A stretch of DNA of 10,630 bases, from positions 1 to 10,630 of the forward strand of contig QGUH01000049.1 in NCBI GenBank assembly GCA_003242355.1. Reading direction: 5' to 3'. Position 1 is the first letter of the stretch, and each line of letters starts with the position of its first letter. The notes under the pieces are model-generated. The model ran no database searches, was not told where the DNA came from, and worked only from the letters and a program-made list of their open reading frames with translations. This stretch comes from Pseudomonadota bacterium. GTDB lineage: Bacteria; Myxococcota_A; Polyangia; Polyangiales; Polyangiaceae. Position numbers and translations under genes: made by a program. Positions 6,542-10,630 of this stretch are shown in pieces.

Positions 6542-6945
6542 GGGCGGCACGCGGCGCCCCTCCGCGCCGCGGTGAACTCGGCGAGGCCCTCCCCACGCGG
6601 GCACTCCGCCGGACGCTGTTTTCCGCATACTTCGGCGCGTTCCCGACCGTTCGTCGCTCTAGCGGTTCGCCCGTTCAGGCACGGGCGGCGAGCTCACGGC
6701 GTGCGCCGTAATCGGCAGATCGAACTGACGATGAACGATTGAGGCGTGAACGGAAAAGTGTCTCCACTCGTGTCTCCACCCGTGGAGGTTGGCGAAACCA
6801 TGCGAGGCCCGGGACGGACCCGAGGCGCTGCGAGGGGACGCTGTGGGGAAACTGGTGCTCGAGGGCCTCAGTCGTGCTATTCGGTGAGATGCCGGAGCAA
6901 GGCGCGTTGTCTCGAGTTGGCGCGTCTTACTCGCGTGGAGGCGTT
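6542..6945. other. 404-base non-coding stretch with hairpins and a tandem repeat
   Basis: No convincing protein is seen on either strand. After the lipoprotein stop, GGGGCG (6541-6546) can pair with CGCCCC (6555-6560), and CCGCG-C-CGCGG follows at 6562-6572. These are possible termination hairpins without a T-run. CGCCCGT (6668-6674) and ACGGGCG (6681-6687) make a perfect 7-bp stem with a 6-base loop. A 12-bp-period tandem repeat lies at 6758-6779. The section around 6700-6780 is visibly less GC-rich than its surroundings. The frame of the next gene is open back to 6739, but that part lacks protein-like character. Promoter boxes for the downstream gene were not convincing. Confidence 0.45.
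6758..6787. repeat. Tandem repeat GTGTCTCCAC x2 with adjoining inverted repeat
   Basis: GTGTCTCCAC occurs at 6758-6767 and again at 6770-6779 (period 12). The end of the second copy, CTCCAC (6774-6779), is followed after CC by its exact reverse complement GTGGAG (6782-6787). It could be a protein-binding site or a scar of a mobile element; the sequence alone does not decide. Confidence 0.5.
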
Positions 6946-8553
6946 GTGGACCATCCCGAGAACGGCGCGGACCCGAAGAGCACGCTGGCCGATCCCAACG
7001 GCTTTCAGTACGGCTCGCGTCCGGGCGAACCGGAGCTTCCACCGCCCCGCGATTCGGCGCCGAGCATCGAGGTGCCCACGGCGGCCAGCTGGCACGTGCA
7101 TCTCGAGCTTCGCCCCGAAGAGCTCGTGGCCCTCCATCGCCTCGGGCTCACCAAGGGAGGCCTTGCCTGGCGAGAGGGGATGGACACTTGGCAACCTCTG
7201 CGCATGCCGAGCGCAGAGGTCACCGGGACGCCCGAGCCCGGAGCAATGGTCGAGAGCGGCGAGACGGGACCTTCCGGTATGGCAACAACGCACGAGGCGA
7301 CACCACCCCACGAGGCGACGATGCCCAGCGCGCGCGCGAACGATTCGACGGTCGAACAGGAACCTCTCGACGTCGACGACTCGGACGAGGTCACGTTGGC
7401 GCGGGATCGATCGAACGTGACGGTCATTCCCACGCAGCCGCCTGCCTCGCAGCGTCCGAGCGCTCGGCCCGCCTCCGAAGAGAACGACAACCACAGCTAT
7501 CCCGGACGGCGCGCGGGATTGCCCGCGACGAGCCCGTTGCTTTCGGCGCCTCCACGTCCGGTCGTGGCGCCCATTTCCGTCAAGCCGGTGCGCACGGCGC
7601 CGTCCGTGCCTCCCGTCGGTTTGATGCCTCCCGGCGGCGGCTCGGGGCTTTCGGCCGTGAGCGACTTCGTCGCTCCGAAAGTGGCGGGGCTCTCGGCGAC
7701 GCTGCCGAGCGGCGCCGCTCCGCTCGACACGTTCGTCCCGCCTCCGCCGCCGGTGCCGGCGTTCGTGCCCTCGGACGCGTCCGTGCCCCACGCGATGACC
7801 GGCGTCACGTCGGTGCCTCCGCCTACCGTGATCGAAACGCGCGGGCCGCAGCTCACGGTCCGATCGCTCTGGCTGGGCGCGACAGCGCTCGCCGCGATGA
7901 GCGCGCTCGTGGCGGCGATCGTCTCGGGCGTGCTCACGAGCATCCGGATGCAGGCGCCCACTGCCGATGGCTCGAGCCGAATCACCGCGATGAACGGCGC
8001 CCCCGAAGACGTGAGCGCCGCGTCGGGAGGGCCTCGCAAGCGCGCTGCGGGAGATCTCTCTCCCATTCCGCTCGAGCAACTCCCGCTCGCGGGCGCGAGC
8101 GCGGCCGCACCCCCGAAGCCTGCTCCCGAACGACCGAAGCCCGCGGAACCAGCGGCTCCGCAGACGGCGTCGAACGACGACGCCCGCGCCCGCCGTGCGC
8201 GGCCGGCGACGCGACCGCCGCTCGACACGGTTGCCTCGCGCCACAGCGTCGCCCCCGCGGCGCCCGCCGCTCCGAACCCGCCGGCGAAGACCCCCGGCGG
8301 ACCGGCGGATTTGCGGGAGATCGCTCGAGCGGTGGCTCAGGCCGCGCGCGCCGCCACGGCGTGCGGGATGAGCCCGCAGAGCGGTCGCGTCGCCCTCACG
8401 TTTGCCCCTTCGGGCGCCGTGCGCTCCGTGCAGATGGAGGAGGCGTTCGCCGAGCGCGAGGTGGGCGCGTGCGTGCTTCGCGCCATGGGGCGGGCCCGCG
8501 TCACGGCGTTCAACGGCGAGCCCGTCACCGTGCGGAAGACCCTGCGCTGGTGA
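6946..8553 (+). CDS. GYF-type domain / single-TM / AgmX-PglI-tail protein (GltJ-like architecture)
   Basis: 535 residues from the GTG at 6946, chosen because GGAGG (6937-6941) lies four bases before it; ATG 6889 is an alternative. Residues 49-88 form a compact domain WHVHLELRPEELVALHR...WREGMDTWQPL, resembling the GYF_2 domain. A long acidic, then Pro/Ser-rich, disordered stretch follows (about 90-300). One membrane helix is at about 307-333 (LWLGATALAAMSALVAAIV). A Pro/Ala-rich periplasmic linker leads to a C-terminal domain at about 455-535. This has the two cysteines and the GRVALTFAPSGAVRSV / ACVLRAMGRARV pattern of the TonB-like AgmX/PglI C-terminal domain. In Myxococcus xanthus, GltJ (AgmX) of the gliding machine has a cytoplasmic zinc-ribbon and GYF region, one TM, and periplasmic TonB-like domains. 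This protein shares that plan but lacks the zinc ribbon. Likely an inner-membrane protein linking a cytoplasmic partner to the periplasm; a gliding role is inference. Confidence 0.82.
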   Translation: MDHPENGADPKSTLADPNGFQYGSRPGEPELPPPRDSAPSIEVPTAASWHVHLELRPEELVALHRLGLTKGGLAWREGMDTWQPLRMPSAEVTGTPEPGAMVESGETGPSGMATTHEATPPHEATMPSARANDSTVEQEPLDVDDSDEVTLARDRSNVTVIPTQPPASQRPSARPASEENDNHSYPGRRAGLPATSPLLSAPPRPVVAPISVKPVRTAPSVPPVGLMPPGGGSGLSAVSDFVAPKVAGLSATLPSGAAPLDTFVPPPPPVPAFVPSDASVPHAMTGVTSVPPPTVIETRGPQLTVRSLWLGATALAAMSALVAAIVSGVLTSIRMQAPTADGSSRITAMNGAPEDVSAASGGPRKRAAGDLSPIPLEQLPLAGASAAAPPKPAPERPKPAEPAAPQTASNDDARARRARPATRPPLDTVASRHSVAPAAPAAPNPPAKTPGGPADLREIARAVAQAARAATACGMSPQSGRVALTFAPSGAVRSVQMEEAFAEREVGACVLRAMGRARVTAFNGEPVTVRKTLRW

Positions 8554-8559
8554 GAAGGC

Positions 8560-10629
8560 TCACGACGTCGGGCGCGTGATTCGAGCGCGCACGGCGCGTG
8601 CCGCCTGCACCATGTTTTCGAGCGCTGGCATCACCTCGCTCCAGCGCCGGGTTTTGAGCCCGCAGTCGGGGTTCACCCAGACTCGGTCGGGGTCGAGGAC
8701 CGAGAGCGCGCGCTCGAGCAGCGCTTCCATCTCTTCGCGGGCCGGTACTCGCGGAGAGTGGATGTCGTAAATGCCGAGCCCGATGTCGCCCGGATAGTCG
8801 TGTTTGGCGAACTCCGGCAAAAGCTCCATCTGACTGCGCGCCGACTCGATCGAGATCACGTCCGCATCGAGCGCGGCGATCGCGTCGATCACGTCGCCGA
8901 ACTCGCTGTAACACATGTGCGTGTGAATCTGCGTTCGGTCGCGGACGCCCGACGTGGCGATACGGAAGCACTCGACTGCCCAGCGCAGGTAGTCTTCCCG
9001 CGCCGCGCGTCGGAGCGGAAGCGCTTCGCGAAATGCGGGCTCGTCGACCTGGATGATGCGGATTCCCGCTCGTTCGAGGTCCGCGACTTCGTCGCGCAGC
9101 GCGAGCGCCATGGTTCGGCACGTGTGCGAAAGCGGCTCGTCGTCCCGCACGAACGACCATTTGAGCATCGTGATCGGGCCCGTGAGCATTCCTTTCACGG
9201 GTCGAGAAGTGCGACTCTGGGCGTAGGTCGCCCACTCGACGGTGATCGGTCGCGGGCGCGCCACGTCGCCGTAGATGATGGGGGGGCGCACGCAGCGCGA
9301 GCCGTAGCTCTGGACCCAACCGTGCTCGGTCACGGCCATCCCCTCGAGCTGCGCACCGAAGTACTCGACCATGTCGGCGCGCTCCGCTTCCCCGTGCACC
9401 AACACGTCGAGCCCGAGGCGTTCCTGAATGGCGATCGTTTCGTCGAGCACACGGCGGAGCTCGGCGGTGTACGCCTCTTCCGACAGCGAGCCCGAGCGTC
9501 GGGCGGCCCGAAGCTTGCGGACCTCTTCGGTTTGCGGGAACGAGCCGATGGTCGTCGTCGGCAGCGGCGGGAGCCGGAGCGCGGAACGCTGCAGAGGGCG
9601 GCGCTCGGTCACGCTCCTCGGGCGCCGCGGCTCTTGGGGGGAAAGCGCCGCCCGCCGCGCGCGCCCCTCGCGGTTGACGACGCCCCGGGCGGCTCTTCGG
9701 CGCGCGCGCGCCCGCTCGGCGCGCTCGATCGCGTCGCGCACGGACTCGCGTCCTTCGAGGAGCCCGCGCTTGAGCACCACGAGCTCCGAAAGCTTCTGGC
9801 GAGCGAACGCGAGGCTTTCCCGAATTTCGGGAGCGATTCGGGTCTCCAGGGTGACGTCGATGGGAACGTGCAGCAGGGAAGTCGTGGGGGCGATCCAGAG
9901 CCGGTCCGGATGGACGTGCTCGAGCACCCGTTCCCCGACGCGGAGGGCGCGGGAGAGGTCGGCGCAAAAGACGTTGCGGCCGTCCACGAGCCCGATCGAA
10001 AGCGTGCGATCGGGGCCGAGCTTGCGTGCGAGCTCGACGCACTCGTCGGGCGCGGCGAGGGCGTCCACGTGCAACCCGGAAACGGGGAGGCGTGCCGCGA
10101 GGTCGAGGTTGTCGCCGAGGGCGCCGAAGTAGGTGGCGACGAGGAGCTTTCCGCGCGTGCGCGCCAGGCGTGCATAGGTCTTCTCGTACGCCCGGTACAC
10201 GTCGGGCTCGAGATCGAGCACGAGACACGGCTCGTCGAGCTCCACCCATTCTGCGCCGAGCGCCGCGAGATCCTCGACTGCTTCGCAGTAGGCGTCCGTG
10301 ACGCGCTCGAGCATCGAGAGCGGCGCCGGATGCCGGGCGGCGTCCTTCGCGAGCAAGACGAAGCTCAATGGCCCGAGCAGGATCGGGCGCGCCGGAACGC
10401 CGAGCGCTTGCGCCTCGGCGAGCTCGGCGGCCGCCTTGCCGCGTCGGTAGGCGAAGCGCGTGGCATCGTCGAGCTCGGGGACGAGATAGTGGTAATTGGT
10501 ATCGAACCACTTCGTCATCTCGAGCGGCGGAACGGCGCGCTCGGTTCCGGGTGCGCGGCCCCGGGCCATCCAGAAAAGGGCAACGGAATCCCGCGGTCGG
10601 TTAAAGCGCCCGGAACGGCTACAGAAAAT
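8560..10629 (-). CDS. metE: Cobalamin-independent methionine synthase MetE (N-terminus beyond window)
   Basis: Transfers the methyl group of 5-methyltetrahydropteroyl-polyglutamate to homocysteine in the last step of methionine synthesis; cytoplasmic. The frame is open to the right edge. An internal ATG at 10567-10569 gives 669 residues but starts at MARGRAP, which matches the middle of the MetE N-domain, so roughly 100 residues are missing outside. Numbering from that Met: EMTKWFDTNYHY (17-28), LLGPLSF (64-70), DEPCLVLDL (112-120) and TTYF-equivalent ATYFGALGDNLD in the N-domain. The catalytic C-domain starts at LPTTTIGSFPQT (336-347) and holds HGEAERADMVEYFG, QSYGSRCVRPP and VKGMLTGP. The zinc ligands H551, C553, E575 and C636 keep the spacing of E. 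coli H641/C643/E665/C726. An Arg-rich linker (about 281-330) joins the halves, as is usual. It ends convergently 6 bases from the GYF-protein gene. Its regulatory region is outside the window, so no cobalamin or SAM riboswitch can be judged. Confidence 0.97.
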   Translation of the reverse strand: MFCSRSGRFNRPRDSVALFWMARGRAPGTERAVPPLEMTKWFDTNYHYLVPELDDATRFAYRRGKAAAELAEAQALGVPARPILLGPLSFVLLAKDAARHPAPLSMLERVTDAYCEAVEDLAALGAEWVELDEPCLVLDLEPDVYRAYEKTYARLARTRGKLLVATYFGALGDNLDLAARLPVSGLHVDALAAPDECVELARKLGPDRTLSIGLVDGRNVFCADLSRALRVGERVLEHVHPDRLWIAPTTSLLHVPIDVTLETRIAPEIRESLAFARQKLSELVVLKRGLLEGRESVRDAIERAERARARRRAARGVVNREGRARRAALSPQEPRRPRSVTERRPLQRSALRLPPLPTTTIGSFPQTEEVRKLRAARRSGSLSEEAYTAELRRVLDETIAIQERLGLDVLVHGEAERADMVEYFGAQLEGMAVTEHGWVQSYGSRCVRPPIIYGDVARPRPITVEWATYAQSRTSRPVKGMLTGPITMLKWSFVRDDEPLSHTCRTMALALRDEVADLERAGIRIIQVDEPAFREALPLRRAAREDYLRWAVECFRIATSGVRDRTQIHTHMCYSEFGDVIDAIAALDADVISIESARSQMELLPEFAKHDYPGDIGLGIYDIHSPRVPAREEMEALLERALSVLDPDRVWVNPDCGLKTRRWSEVMPALENMVQAARAVRARITRPTS

Positions 10630-10630
10630 A

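Noticed and set aside
5300..6628. 442-codon minus-strand frame opposite the Gly-rich lipoprotein
   Set aside because: Composition is typical of an antisense GC-rich shadow. The plus strand has a lipobox and a folded core.
6659..7042. 127-codon minus-strand frame in the gap before the GYF gene
   Set aside because: No recognisable domain and it overlaps the GYF gene start. Its last part is mentioned only as a possible mobile-element remnant.
6877..8244. 455-codon minus-strand frame opposite the GYF protein
   Set aside because: Arg/Gly/His-rich shadow with no domains, whereas the plus strand has GYF, TM and tail domains.
10567..10569. ATG that would start a 669-residue MetE
   Set aside because: It corresponds to an internal position of MetE, and the frame remains open with plausible MetE-like sequence (DSVALFW) to the window edge.

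Overview
The window is very GC-rich. Its proteins look like those of a large-genome myxobacterium (Myxococcota, probably the Polyangiales/Sorangium side). The signs are a lipoprotein N-terminus of the Cys-x2-IVG-hydrophobic-DD type, a TPR + PEGA envelope protein, a lipoprotein padded with Gly/Ser/Ala tracts, and a GYF / proline-rich / TM / AgmX-PglI-tail protein. This assignment comes from family recall, not a database search.

Layout, left to right: (1) 1-1131, minus: the N-terminal 377 codons of a branched-chain-amino-acid-type periplasmic binding lipoprotein, cut by the left edge. (2) 1132-1446: a divergent intergenic region. (3) 1447-2586, plus: a secreted TPR/PEGA protein with two C-terminal hydrophobic segments. 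(4) 2700-3320, plus: a small Cys-rich DUF5947-type protein, followed by a hairpin that separates it from the convergent next gene. (5) 3364-4248, minus: a classical short-chain dehydrogenase with a good sigma70-type promoter and an inverted repeat over the predicted transcription start. (6) 4397-5209, minus: a protein with a helical N-terminus and a pair of CBS domains. (7) 5210-5470: a second divergent region with two small palindromes. (8) 5471-6541, plus: a low-complexity lipoprotein with an unrecognised six-cysteine core. (9) 6542-6945: a 404-base non-coding stretch with a 12-bp tandem repeat and a small hairpin. (10) 6946-8553, plus: the GYF / TM / AgmX-PglI-tail protein. (11) 8560-10629, minus: cobalamin-independent methionine synthase MetE, whose N-terminus lies beyond the right edge.

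The genes do not form one obvious pathway. Four of the seven (binding lipoprotein, PEGA protein, Gly-rich lipoprotein, GYF/AgmX-tail protein) are predicted envelope proteins of types enriched in myxobacteria. MetE is core metabolism. The SDR and CBS genes are co-directional, but the SDR gene has its own promoter. The observations most worth following up are the reduced GltJ/AgmX-like architecture at 6946-8553, the orphan DUF5947 gene, and the promoter/operator arrangement before the SDR gene. No tRNA, rRNA, CRISPR array or intact mobile element was seen.
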